A stretch of 7,680 bases of DNA from Nitrospirota bacterium (GCA_020355985.1 CP070628.1:125080-132759), one strand, 5' to 3'. Shown: positions 1 to 7,244, counted from the first letter of the stretch. Program-made: numbers and translations. The notes: a model not told the origin generated them from the sequence alone.

Positions 1-115
1 ATTCTTCGAGTTTTTTCCAATTTCCACACATTAGGTAGTCGGCTCTTCGAGTCTCTGGTGATCTAGGCATATCCTTTGCTGATTGGGAGGGATAATGTCA
101 CCGTCTTTACATTGC

Positions 116-122
116 AAGGAGG
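116..122 (+). promoter_or_regulatory. Strong Shine-Dalgarno site for the 129-521 gene
   Basis: AAGGAGG lies six bases before the ATG at 129. It is a full match to the anti-Shine-Dalgarno core at ideal spacing. It fixes the start of the small gene, because the nearer ATG at 124 opens a frame that stops after two codons. No convincing promoter was found in the 115 bases before it. Confidence 0.8.
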
Positions 123-128
123 GATGCC

Positions 129-521
129 ATGAGACGACTCCTAAGATTGGAAGCCTCTGAACCTGTTCTTCAATACGAATCTCAACGGAACACCAAAAGA
201 ATCCCTCTCTCGGAGGGATTTCAACTAGGGCTGTCAAAACCTGGAAAAAGGAGTAGTTGCGGAATCACACAATGTGCAGAATGTGGAGGGGAGGTGAAGG
301 TCTTGGTTTCTCCTCGGCGCAACCCACATTCCAGCAAACTTGGCCGTGCCGTTTCGATAAAAGATCATGATTTGTGTCGACGATGTTGGCGACGCGTGAT
401 GCATCAACAACGCAAAGTTGGCACCATTGTGCTTCCGCTTTCAATGTTTATTGGAGGTAGGAAGTTGCGCCCTCGTTTGCTGATAGCAAAGCCGGCTTCT
501 TTGCCAAGAGAAGCCTCGTGA
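129..521 (+). CDS. Small basic protein with a putative four-cysteine zinc-binding site, function unknown
   Basis: The 130-residue product is not a family I recognise. Its visible hallmark is two CxxC pairs, C49-A-E-C52 in QCAECGG and C83-R-R-C86 in LCRRCWRRV, about 30 residues apart. This is the spacing of a zinc-ribbon or treble-clef knuckle holding one zinc ion. The protein is rich in Arg and Lys throughout, including RRCWRRVMHQQRK at 84-96, so contact with RNA, DNA or the ribosome is plausible, but this is inference. No signal peptide or membrane segment is visible. The start is well supported by AAGGAGG at 116-122. It is the only full-length gene on the plus strand and converges with the exported-protein gene at 580-1164, with 58 bases between them. 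An antisense ORF at 31-237 overlaps it but has no comparable features. Confidence 0.7.
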   Translation: MRRLLRLEASEPVLQYESQRNTKRIPLSEGFQLGLSKPGKRSSCGITQCAECGGEVKVLVSPRRNPHSSKLGRAVSIKDHDLCRRCWRRVMHQQRKVGTIVLPLSMFIGGRKLRPRLLIAKPASLPREAS

Positions 522-534
522 AGCCGATGGTAGG

Positions 535-550
535 ACAAAAGAAGTTTTGT
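535..550. terminator. A/T-rich inverted repeat between two convergent genes
   Basis: ACAAAA and TTTTGT form a perfect six-base-pair stem around a GAAG loop, midway between the stops of the two convergent genes (521 and 580). The arms give a short A-then-T pattern on both strands, as in weak bidirectional intrinsic terminators. However, the stem is weak and no separate T run follows. Its position is the main support. Confidence 0.3.
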
Positions 551-579
551 GGTGGAAGCGCAAGAGAGCAACGAACATC

Positions 580-1164
580 TTAGGGCGTCAGTGAGAGAGG
601 AGTATGTGTTTCCCGGTTAAACTCTGCCGCAAGCCTCGTGTTTTGGTATACCACCTTGAGCGTCAAATTGCCGAACGGACGACGGACCACCTTTAAGACA
701 ACCTGCCCATCCTCATAGCCTGCCTTGAGCTCTTCGAATTTCTTCGCAAGAAATGCGTTCATCGTTTCGTCCGTATAGTCATGGGTGAGACGATAACTGT
801 TTCCCAAAATGATTTGTAACTGTTGGTGCCAAGCGTCTGAATAATGTCCCATGTCAATGGAAATTTTTTCCAGTCGAGGAGGTTCGGATGAGTTAGAGCC
901 TGGAGTGGTCGTATCCTTGTCATACGTTAAGTGTATGTAGCGAATTTTATTGGAAAGTTCGTACAGGCATTCGTGAGAAGTCGAGCAGTTTTTGAGTGTC
1001 TGAACTTCCTGTTGGGTCATGCCGAATTTTAAGTCACGGAATCCGTCGAGCGGTTCGATTGCATATGTGGGAAAGCTGAATATAAAAATGATGCATGGTA
1101 AGTGAAACCAAAACGAGTTGAGAGGTTTGACAATAGCGCATTGCTTCATCGGTTGGGTCGCCAT
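580..1164 (-). CDS. Exported (periplasmic) protein of unknown function
   Basis: The 194-residue product begins with a signal peptide. A hydrophobic stretch at about 18-32 is followed by PTYA, giving a likely signal peptidase I cut after A35; there is no lipobox cysteine at the cut. The mature part opens with DGFRDLKFGMTQQEV at 40-54. This GF-x-x-(L/I)-K-(F/W)-G-M-(T/S) segment recurs at the head of many small periplasmic proteins and recalls BamE/SmpA-like folds, but I cannot assign a family. C60 and C66 are the only cysteines in the mature part and could form a disulphide. The start is uncertain: neither the ATG at 1164 nor the ATG at 1149 has a Shine-Dalgarno match, and the 1149 start (MKQCAIVK) gives a more usual signal-peptide n-region. 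It lies downstream of hrpB on the same strand but 302 bases away, so it is probably transcribed separately. Confidence 0.7.
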   Translation of the reverse strand: MATQPMKQCAIVKPLNSFWFHLPCIIFIFSFPTYAIEPLDGFRDLKFGMTQQEVQTLKNCSTSHECLYELSNKIRYIHLTYDKDTTTPGSNSSEPPRLEKISIDMGHYSDAWHQQLQIILGNSYRLTHDYTDETMNAFLAKKFEELKAGYEDGQVVLKVVRRPFGNLTLKVVYQNTRLAAEFNRETHTPLSLTP

Positions 1165-1466
1165 TTCAGGTTAAACGTGGTCGAGAAATAATGATAGTTG
1201 CTAGTGAAGTCAAATCTGTTGATTAATCCACCATATCAGACCCAGTCGTTTAAAGGCGATTATTTGCGAGGCAAAGATGAAAAGCTGGAGGAATGAAAAG
1301 AAACGAATGATGAGAAAGGCTTATATAAAATGGGATTGTGGGAATAGTCATTAAAAGGGAGATTCCTTGATTTCCGGCGCAGATCATTTCGTTGCCACCA
1401 TGGGTGGGGGAACTAACGATTTTCTCGCATACGTTGTTCGAACCGTTCTTGGAGTACCTCGTTATC
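1165..1466. other. Intergenic region between hrpB and the exported-protein gene
   Basis: These 302 bases hold no gene I can support with confidence. They contain the possible promoter at 1185-1213 and the 5' part of a doubtful plus-strand ORF that starts at 1367. A minus-strand frame from 1489 to 1250 lacks any protein-like features. CCACC-ATG-GGTGG near 1397-1409 is a short inverted repeat without a T tail, so no clear hrpB terminator was found. Confidence 0.5.
1185..1213 (-). promoter_or_regulatory. Possible sigma-70 promoter for the exported-protein gene
   Basis: On the minus strand TTGACT (1213-1208, five of six matches to the -35 consensus) is followed after 17 bases by TATTTC (1190-1185, matching only the first three bases of the -10 consensus). 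Transcription would start near 1178, giving a leader of about 15 bases before the ATG at 1164 or about 30 before the one at 1149. The weak -10 box keeps this tentative. Confidence 0.3.
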
Positions 1467-1549
1467 TTATCTTTTTGACGATTGCGCATCGTTTTTTATG
1501 CCTCTGGTTGGAGGGGCTTGTAGGGGATCATCAGGCCAGAAGTGTTTAG
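1367..1549 (+). CDS. Doubtful small hydrophobic ORF antisense to the hrpB 3' end
   Basis: A 60-codon frame starts with TTG at 1367. AAGGGAG (1355-1361) sits five bases before it, a good ribosome-binding site. The product has a hydrophobic stretch at roughly 23-50 (RTVLGVPRYLIFLTIAH within it), enough for one membrane segment. Against it: the start codon is TTG, the last 83 bases lie antisense to hrpB codons, and I recognise no family. A TA-rich stretch at 1321-1330 could be a -10 region, but no -35 partner is clear. It is recorded because the ribosome-binding site is better than those of hrpB and the neighbouring exported-protein gene. Confidence 0.2.
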   Translation: MISGADHFVATMGGGTNDFLAYVVRTVLGVPRYLIFLTIAHRFLCLWLEGLVGDHQARSV

Positions 1550-3992
1550 GGTACTGGCCCTTCAACTCCTTTTTTACTTGTATGTATCCGGTTTCCCAAA
1601 AACTTTTGAGGTCCTGTGTCGTTTGGACCGGTCGTTTGGCTGGTGAGAGGAGATGAATTAACACTGGTATTGTGCCGTTGGCAACCAGTGGGGTTTCTGT
1701 CATTCCGAATAGTTCTTGAAGACGAACGGCTAAAATTGGGATCTCCCCTGATTCATAATCTAGGGCAATGCGTGATCCCGATGGGACGGTGAAATGAGTA
1801 GGGGCTAGGGTGTCAAAGTTTCGCCATTGTTCGGTAGATAGAAGGGCATGCAGGGGCCCGGTTAGGTCAAATTTTTTCAATTGAGCTAATCCGGAAATGC
1901 CAGTGAGGTAGGGAGCCAGCCAGGTTTCGAGTGTCTTGAGAAGGGTATCATTTGAAACATCCGGCCAGTTGGTTTCCGGTCTCATGACACGGCGGAGAAA
2001 TTGAACCCGGGCTTGAAAATTGTGATGCGTCTTTGTCCAAGGCAGACAGGATAGGCTATTGATTCTGATACCTTTCAGTAGCGCGGCAACCACTAATTCC
2101 GAATTGGGTTGAGGCAGGCGGCTTTCCTCTAGAATGAGTTGTCCTAAGTGTTGCTCTCGGTTTGCGACGACGGATTGTGTCGCTTCATTCCATTCCACGC
2201 ATTCTTTTGTTTGTACAAGATCTGCAAAATCCTTGAAGAGATTTTCCCGATGGATTGGTGTGGCCATGTAGATATGCGAGAGAGGTTGTGTTCCATCAAG
2301 ATCAGCCACGACCAAATACTCTTGATGTTCTAAGGGATCGGGATGATGAAATTGCGCCAATCGGCCATTCGCCAATTTGTATCGTCGGCTATCCTTGGCC
2401 TGCCGTTGGGCAATGCGGTCGGGATAGGCCTGGGCCAATAGGATCCCAATAAGGTCAATGTTGTGTTGTTGATTTCCTGGATGAGCCCTAATTCCCAACA
2501 TCTTTTGCCATCTCTGAGAAGTTTGGCAAATCCGTTGGATAATTCCAGATCCATTATTGCCGTGGCTTTGTCTATAATATTCCTCCATCTTGCTTCGAAG
2601 ATCTATCTGGTCTTTGGCCGCAGATCCCTTCAATGGATCCCGTTCACTCAACAGGGCTGCTAGATCACAGCTCAAAGTCCCCAACTGCCTTTTCATTCCC
2701 TGTAAGACCATATGGGCTAGACGAGGATGGAGGGCGAGATCAGCCATCTTCCTGCCATGCTGGGTCACGTGGCCCTCTATGTTCAAGGCGCCGAGTGATC
2801 GAAGCAGTTGCCGGGCTTGGGCCAAGGCACCTGTTGGTGGTGGATCTAGCCAGAAGAGTTCTCCTGTATCCTTAATGCCCCATACCGCAAGTTCCAAGGC
2901 TAGCGAAGTGAGGTCGGTGTCAAGAATTTCAGGAGGAGTGCGAGGCGCCAATGTTCGTTGGGTCGTTTCAGACCAACAGCGAACACACAAGCCAGGTTCA
3001 AGGCGTCCCGCGCGTCCACGTCGTTGTTCAGCTGAGGCCTTGGAGATTGTGACCGTTGTTAGCCTACTCATTCCGCTACATGGGTCGAACCTCGGCAAGC
3101 GTATGAGTCCAATATCCAACACGATGCGAATGCCCTCAATCGTCAGACTGGTTTCGGCAATATTCGTAGACAGAACGATTTTTCTCCATCCTGTTGGTGG
3201 TGGAAGAATGGCTTGGTCTTGTGCCTGGGGGGAGAGGTTTCCGTAGAGTGAAGAGATCAGAGTTTGATGGGGTAGGGATAAGGCGGATAGTTGTTGGGCT
3301 ACTCGTCGGATTTCTCCAGCTCCAGGTAGGAAGACCAACATATTGCCGGTCTCAGTTTTTAAAAGTCGCTGAATGGTCTTAGCGACTTGCTGGGCGAAAT
3401 CTCTACTTTGGAGCGATCCCAGGTAGCGCGTCTCCACTGGAAACAACTTGCCTTTACACGTGAGCACTGGAGCCTGTTTTAATTGTTGCGTGAGGGTTCG
3501 TGTGTCTAACGTGGCTGACATGATCAAGAGACGAAGATCTTGCCGGAATAGCGTTTGTGTCTGGAGGGTCAAGGCCAAACCGAGGTCGGCCTGAAGACTT
3601 CGTTCATGAAATTCATCGAAAATAACCAACCCGTACTCAATCAAGGAAGGGTCATGTTGGAGAATGCGGGTGAGAATCCCTTCCGTTACGACTTCGATTT
3701 TGGTAGTGGGGCCGATCTTGGTATCCAACCGGGTTCGGAATCCAACTGTTTCTCCTGCGGATTCATGTAAGAGTGTGGCCATGTGGTGGGCGGAGGCGCG
3801 CGCAGCCAGCCGGCGAGGCTCAAGCATGATTATTTTCGTATTTTCCAGCCAGGGCTCGTTCAGAAGAGCCAAAGGTACGTGAGTAGTTTTTCTTGCACCA
3901 GGTTCTGCGGTAAGCAGAACTATAGAGTGCTCGCCCAGAGTTTTTTTTAACTGAGGCATCAGACTCGCTATAGGGAGATGTTCAAACTTCAT
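1467..3992 (-). CDS. hrpB: ATP-dependent RNA helicase HrpB (DEAH-box, superfamily 2)
   Basis: HrpB is a cytoplasmic DEAH-type helicase whose physiological role is poorly defined. The 841-residue length fits the family. Numbering from the ATG at 3992, the motifs in order are: Walker A region AEPGARKTT at 29-37, Ia EPRRLAAR at 58-65, Ib TEGIL at 103-107, Walker B DEFHER at 126-131 (DEFH is the HrpB variant of DEAH), III SAT at 159-161, V LSTNIAETSL at 274-283, and VI QRRGRAGR at 323-330. An HA2-like helical region follows, and the HrpB-specific C-terminal part ends near WPDDPLQAPPTRG. The oddity is R34 in Walker A, where the family has glycine directly before the catalytic lysine (codon AGA at 3893-3891). 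All else is intact. A TTG at 4001 would add three residues; neither start has a clear Shine-Dalgarno site, and the ATG giving MKFEHLPI matches usual HrpB starts better. The gap of 157 bases from the dapF-family stop suggests its own promoter. Confidence 0.95.
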   Translation of the reverse strand: MKFEHLPIASLMPQLKKTLGEHSIVLLTAEPGARKTTHVPLALLNEPWLENTKIIMLEPRRLAARASAHHMATLLHESAGETVGFRTRLDTKIGPTTKIEVVTEGILTRILQHDPSLIEYGLVIFDEFHERSLQADLGLALTLQTQTLFRQDLRLLIMSATLDTRTLTQQLKQAPVLTCKGKLFPVETRYLGSLQSRDFAQQVAKTIQRLLKTETGNMLVFLPGAGEIRRVAQQLSALSLPHQTLISSLYGNLSPQAQDQAILPPPTGWRKIVLSTNIAETSLTIEGIRIVLDIGLIRLPRFDPCSGMSRLTTVTISKASAEQRRGRAGRLEPGLCVRCWSETTQRTLAPRTPPEILDTDLTSLALELAVWGIKDTGELFWLDPPPTGALAQARQLLRSLGALNIEGHVTQHGRKMADLALHPRLAHMVLQGMKRQLGTLSCDLAALLSERDPLKGSAAKDQIDLRSKMEEYYRQSHGNNGSGIIQRICQTSQRWQKMLGIRAHPGNQQHNIDLIGILLAQAYPDRIAQRQAKDSRRYKLANGRLAQFHHPDPLEHQEYLVVADLDGTQPLSHIYMATPIHRENLFKDFADLVQTKECVEWNEATQSVVANREQHLGQLILEESRLPQPNSELVVAALLKGIRINSLSCLPWTKTHHNFQARVQFLRRVMRPETNWPDVSNDTLLKTLETWLAPYLTGISGLAQLKKFDLTGPLHALLSTEQWRNFDTLAPTHFTVPSGSRIALDYESGEIPILAVRLQELFGMTETPLVANGTIPVLIHLLSPAKRPVQTTQDLKSFWETGYIQVKKELKGQYPKHFWPDDPLQAPPTRGIKNDAQSSKR

Positions 3993-4121
3993 TGTATTCA
4001 AGGAAATGGAATTATTATGGATGGTGCGAACGAATATCGAAAAACCGTTAAGTGTGAGGGAAGATTACCTGAAATGAGGAGGCTGAACAGGATGGAAAAA
4101 ATCGTAGAATAGCGGAAAGAA

Positions 4122-4150
4122 AGTATAGCGAAAATTTGTGGAAGGCGAAA
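4122..4150 (-). promoter_or_regulatory. Possible promoter for hrpB
   Basis: On the minus strand TATACT (4127-4122) matches the -10 consensus at five of six positions. The hexamer 17 bases upstream is TTTCGC (4150-4145), a poor -35. The leader would be about 120 bases and contains no strong hairpin that I can see. Only the -10 box and the location in the dapF-hrpB gap support it. Confidence 0.3.
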
Positions 4151-4158
4151 TTATGTGA

Positions 4159-5025
4159 TCACAGATTATAAAGAAAGGCAGGACTGATTTCTCCACGGGC
4201 CACTTCTGTAACAGGGCCTTTCATTGTGACGTTATACTGTGGGTCCACGGTAATTTCTAATGTGCCGCCCGGGGCTTTTACCGTCACCGGGCTTTTGACA
4301 AGGCCTAACCGCACACCAGCACAGGCTGCTGCACAAGCCGATGATCCCGAGGCTTGAGTCTCTCCTGCCCCACGCTCCCATATGAGAATGGAAATAGCTT
4401 TGGGGCCGATGGGAACGGCTAATTGCACATTGGTTCGTTTGGGGAAAATGGTGTGGTTTTCGAGCTCTGGCCCGATTTCTAATAATTCCTCGCGGGTCCA
4501 GTGCTCCCCCCGTTTTTTGTAGACCACGCAATGAGGATTGCCCACGCTGACCCCCGTAAATCGAAGCGATTGCTCTGCGGCTTTTACAGGTTGTTGAATC
4601 AATTCCGGTACGCGTAAGGTACAGGGCAGAGCAATGGGTTGAAATACTGCACGGCCCATGTCCACCGTAGCTCCACCTACCCACCCACGGCCATTTAATT
4701 CCAGGTGAATCTCGACCAATCCACCTTTAGTTTCTACAGTAAAGTGTTTTTTTCTGGTGTGCTTGGTGTGGTAGAGATAACAGCCAAAAATACGTAACCC
4801 ATTCCCGGATTTTTCTGCCTCACTGCCGTCGGGATTATAAATCCTTAGCCCAAAATTGGCTTTTTTTGAAGGGACTAAGGCCAAGATTCCATCACTGCCG
4901 ATCCCCCAATTGCGATCGCACAATGTCTTAATGGTCCGGGGGGTCAATTTGAACGAAAGTTTTGCAGGATCTAGGGCAATATAGTCATTGCCCAAGCCAT
5001 GTCCCTTAAAAAAATTATTTTTCAT
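4159..5025 (-). CDS. dapF: DapF-family epimerase with serine at both catalytic cysteine positions
   Basis: DapF interconverts LL- and meso-diaminopimelate without a cofactor, in the lysine and peptidoglycan pathway, using two cysteines that act from opposite faces of the substrate (Cys73 and Cys217 in Haemophilus influenzae). The 288 residues match the family in length and motifs: HGLGNDY at 9-15, NPDGSEAE at 64-71, SVGNPHC at 160-166, KRTNV at 196-200 and ERGAGET at 217-223. Both catalytic positions are serine: S73 in AEKSGNGLR (codon TCC, 4809-4807) and S226 in TQASGSSACA (codon TCG, 4350-4348). Both halves of the fold and the substrate-binding motifs are otherwise intact, so this is not a decayed gene. 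It may be a weak epimerase, or a paralogue with another substrate or reaction. The symbol therefore names the family, not a proven activity. GGAG at 5034-5031, five bases before the ATG, supports the start. It stands alone, with no other lysine-pathway gene in view. Confidence 0.9.
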   Translation of the reverse strand: MKNNFFKGHGLGNDYIALDPAKLSFKLTPRTIKTLCDRNWGIGSDGILALVPSKKANFGLRIYNPDGSEAEKSGNGLRIFGCYLYHTKHTRKKHFTVETKGGLVEIHLELNGRGWVGGATVDMGRAVFQPIALPCTLRVPELIQQPVKAAEQSLRFTGVSVGNPHCVVYKKRGEHWTREELLEIGPELENHTIFPKRTNVQLAVPIGPKAISILIWERGAGETQASGSSACAAACAGVRLGLVKSPVTVKAPGGTLEITVDPQYNVTMKGPVTEVARGEISPAFLYNL

Positions 5026-5061
5026 GCCTACTCCACAGTGGAATGGGTATTTGCCAGGAAA

Positions 5062-5079
5062 AGACCTTCCTTAAGGTCT
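5062..5079 (-). terminator. Hairpin between typA and dapF: weak typA terminator or dapF leader element
   Basis: AGACCTT and AAGGTCT form a perfect seven-base-pair stem with a four-base loop. On the minus strand the stem ends in T and runs into TTTCC, a short T run, so it could act as an intrinsic terminator about 110 bases after the typA stop. It also lies between a TATAAT box at 5105-5110 and the dapF ribosome-binding site, so it would sit inside the dapF leader if that promoter is used. Confidence 0.45.
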
Positions 5080-5104
5080 ATCCAAGCTTTTCGGTAGGAC
5101 CTGA

Positions 5105-5133
5105 ATTATACGTAAAAAAGGCAAAATAGGAAA
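5105..5133 (-). promoter_or_regulatory. Probable promoter for the dapF-family gene
   Basis: On the minus strand there is a perfect TATAAT (5110-5105). Seventeen bases upstream is TTTCCT (5133-5128), a weak -35 in a T-rich stretch. Transcription would start near 5098 and give a leader of about 73 bases that contains the hairpin at 5062-5079. The exact -10 match and its place just before dapF make this the best promoter candidate in the window. Confidence 0.5.
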
Positions 5134-5189
5134 GTCCTAATTCACCCGGGAATAGGGAATTAGAGGTGAAAAGGAAAAGGCAACTGGGG

Positions 5190-7025
5190 TTACGCGCGTT
5201 TTTTTTGGTTGCGGGCGGCGCGACGTTCGTTGTCGGTAAGGTAGAGCTTGCGCAGGCGAATATTTTTCGGAGTCACTTCGACCAGTTCATCATCTTCGAT
5301 GAATTCTAAAGCGAATTCTAGCGTCATTTCCCTTGGTGGGATGAGGTGCATGGCTTCATCTGTTCCAGATGCGCGAATATTGGTGAGTTTTTTCTCGCGA
5401 ATAGCATTGACCACAAGGTCATTGCCTTTGTTGTTCACCCCAACCAGCATGCCTTCGTAAATATCGTCTCCGGGATGGAGGAAAATTTCTCCTCGATCCT
5501 GTAGCCCCCAGAGGCCATAGGCCACGGCTTGTCCTGGACCATGAGAAATAAGGACTCCGGCTGAACGATGGGGAATTTCCCCCTTAAACAGCTGGTATTC
5601 ATGGAAAATTTGCGACATGATACCGCTTCCCCTGGTCATCCTCAATAATTCACTGCGAAATCCTAAAAGGGCCCGGGACGCAATGTGGAATTCCATGCGG
5701 ACGGTGCCAACAGCGCTGATTTGCAGGTCCTTCATGTCGGCTTTTCGGCCGCCGAGTGCTTCGATGATCGCACCCTGATAGCCAGGGTCCACCTCAATGA
5801 CCACGAGTTCGACTGGCTCTAGAATTTCCCCGTCGATTTCTTTGTAAATGACTTTAGGCGGAGACACTTCTAATTCGAACCCTTCTCGCCGCATTGTTTC
5901 GATTAAAATGGACAAGTGAAGTTCGCCTCGTCCCGAGACCTTAAATCGCTCGCCGCCGTCGGTCTCCTCCACTTTGATACCCACATTCATCATGGCTTCG
6001 TGAGCCAGGCGTTCTCGAATGTGTCGCGAGGTGAGGAACCGACCGCCGTCTTTCCCGGCCAAGGGGCTGGTGTTGTGTGAGAAGTTCATGGAAATCGTGG
6101 GTTCATCCACATTAACCGTGGGCAAAGCTGTCGGGTTTTGAGGAGACGCGAGGGTTTCCCCAACACGAATGTCTTGAACCCCGGCCAGAGAGATAATGTC
6201 TCCGGCTAGCGCGGATTCGCTCTCGATACGGGTGAGTCCTTGATAGGCTAATAGTTTGGTGACCTTTCCACGAGCAATGGAGCCATCCCTCTTGACCGCT
6301 ACAATAGGATTTCCGACTTCGATTCTTCCATGGACAATTCGTCCAACCGCAACACGACCGATATAAGAGTCATATTCCAACATGGTGACGAGCATTTGAA
6401 ACGGTTGCTCGGGATCAGCGACGGGCGGCAAGACCCGATGGATAATTGTGTCCAATAAGGGCTTCATGTCCACTGCGGAATCAACGAGATCCAGAGTGGC
6501 CTGTCCTTCTTTCCCGGACGCATACACAATGGGGAAATCTAATTGTTCGTCGGTGGCATTGAGTTCACAAAACAAATCGAACGTCTGATTAACGATTTCT
6601 TCAGGTCGGGCGTTGGGACGATCGATCTTGTTAATAACCACAATGGGCTTGAGATGTAGTTCCAACGATTTTTTAAGGACGAATTTTGTTTGGGGCATAG
6701 GGCCTTCGAACGCATCGACCAAGAGCAAGACGCCGTCCACCATGCGCAAAATGCGCTCGACTTCGCTGCCAAAGTCGGCATGGCCAGGGGTATCAACCAG
6801 GTTGATGCGGGTATCTTTATAGAGCAATGAGGCATTTTTCGAAAAAATGGTAATCCCGCGCTCTTTTTCCAATGGATTCGAATCCATGATGACCGCTTCG
6901 CCTTCCTTGAATACATGGGCGCCGGTCTGTTTGAGGAGGGCGTCGACCAAAGTGGTTTTGCCATGGTCGACATGCGCGATAATGGCCACGTTGCGAAGGT
7001 CTTTTCGTCGTTTTTGATTGGGCAT
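5190..7025 (-). CDS. typA: Translational GTPase TypA/BipA
   Basis: TypA/BipA is an EF-G-like GTPase that binds the 70S ribosome at the A-site region and supports ribosome assembly and growth under cold or other stress. The 611-residue length is typical. GTPase motifs: G1 AHVDHGKT at 17-24, the G2 threonine in ERGITI near T58, G3 DTPGH at 78-82, G4 NKID at 132-135 and G5 near ASGKEG at 169-174. The domain II beta-barrel follows from about 206, then the EF-G-like domains III and V. The BipA-specific C-terminal domain includes [14 protein letters not shown] near 455-468 and NIRLRKLYL at 588-596, with a basic tail. AAGGA at 7039-7035, nine bases before the ATG, supports the start. No defect is visible. 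It stands upstream of dapF with 164 bases between them, and two tiny ORFs lie in its 5' region. Confidence 0.98.
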   Translation of the reverse strand: MPNQKRRKDLRNVAIIAHVDHGKTTLVDALLKQTGAHVFKEGEAVIMDSNPLEKERGITIFSKNASLLYKDTRINLVDTPGHADFGSEVERILRMVDGVLLLVDAFEGPMPQTKFVLKKSLELHLKPIVVINKIDRPNARPEEIVNQTFDLFCELNATDEQLDFPIVYASGKEGQATLDLVDSAVDMKPLLDTIIHRVLPPVADPEQPFQMLVTMLEYDSYIGRVAVGRIVHGRIEVGNPIVAVKRDGSIARGKVTKLLAYQGLTRIESESALAGDIISLAGVQDIRVGETLASPQNPTALPTVNVDEPTISMNFSHNTSPLAGKDGGRFLTSRHIRERLAHEAMMNVGIKVEETDGGERFKVSGRGELHLSILIETMRREGFELEVSPPKVIYKEIDGEILEPVELVVIEVDPGYQGAIIEALGGRKADMKDLQISAVGTVRMEFHIASRALLGFRSELLRMTRGSGIMSQIFHEYQLFKGEIPHRSAGVLISHGPGQAVAYGLWGLQDRGEIFLHPGDDIYEGMLVGVNNKGNDLVVNAIREKKLTNIRASGTDEAMHLIPPREMTLEFALEFIEDDELVEVTPKNIRLRKLYLTDNERRAARNQKKRA

Positions 7026-7067
7026 GACAGCTATTCCTTATTAGGTATGGAGCATAGCACCAGCCGC

Positions 7068-7190
7068 TTAAACATCATTGTTCAAGGCTGATGAGTCTTT
7101 ATCGAGGCCGGTCTGCGGAGATTTGAGCAACGACACCAGCCAGAACGGCCGGAGAATGGCTTGGTCTAACCAGACGGTCGATTCAACCAT
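7068..7190 (-). CDS. Candidate 40-residue small protein upstream of typA
   Basis: This frame starts with ATG at 7190 and stops with TAA 42 bases before typA. It is shorter than most gene finders report. The product carries a Trp- and Leu-rich stretch at about 6-22 (VWLDQAILRPFWLVSLL) that could form one amphipathic or membrane helix, then a polar tail. It has no Shine-Dalgarno site of its own, but its ATG overlaps by eight bases the end of another tiny ORF with a very strong one, so translation could be coupled. I recognise no family. It may be a chance frame, a small membrane protein or a regulatory leader ORF. Confidence 0.3.
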   Translation of the reverse strand: MVESTVWLDQAILRPFWLVSLLKSPQTGLDKDSSALNNDV

Positions 7191-7239
7191 GACCGTACAG
7201 GAAGAACCGCTTTAACGCAACAGGCGGCGCTCTTCGCAC
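7183..7239 (-). CDS. Candidate 18-residue leader peptide upstream of typA
   Basis: A GTG at 7239 sits five bases after GGGGAGG (7251-7245), one of the strongest ribosome-binding sites in the window. The frame encodes a basic peptide (MRRAPPVALKRFFLYGHG) and ends in TGA at 7183, overlapping the ATG of the next tiny ORF by eight bases. Such an arrangement is seen in leader peptides and coupled small genes. The size is too small for statistical support, so the ribosome-binding site and the overlap are the whole case. Confidence 0.3.
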   Translation of the reverse strand: MRRAPPVALKRFFLYGHG

Positions 7240-7244
7240 AGAAT

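Noticed and set aside
31..237. 68-codon minus-strand frame at the left edge
   Set aside because: It is antisense to the start of the 129-521 gene, which has a perfect ribosome-binding site; this frame has no supporting feature.
1250..1489. 79-codon minus-strand frame between hrpB and the exported-protein gene
   Set aside because: It overlaps the hrpB 3' end in another frame and its composition is not protein-like.
3191..3220. 15-base matches: CCTGTTGGTGGTGGA also near 2830, and AGAATGGCTTGGTCT also near 7152
   Set aside because: The first comes from two PPPTG stretches in HrpB; the second is isolated, with no flanking similarity, and fits chance.
2590..3246. 218-codon plus-strand frame opposite hrpB, with several shorter ones nearby
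   Set aside because: It lies wholly antisense to well-supported helicase motifs; its translation is rich in Arg, Ser and Trp with no domain, as expected for a shadow frame.
4006..4112. Short plus-strand frames starting at ATG 4006 and ATG 4017 in the hrpB-dapF gap
   Set aside because: They are 23 and 31 codons, the nearby AAGGA is badly spaced for both, and the products have no features.
4154..4163. TGTGATCACA palindrome at the dapF stop
   Set aside because: It resembles the two halves of a CRP site but lacks the six-base spacer, overlaps the coding end, and ten-base palindromes are expected by chance.
4232..4684. 150-codon minus-strand frame inside the dapF-family gene
   Set aside because: It is an alternate frame of a gene with clear family motifs and shows none itself.
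6539..6973. 144-codon minus-strand frame inside typA
   Set aside because: It is an alternate frame across the conserved GTPase domain, with a Ser/Trp/Arg-rich translation and no motif.
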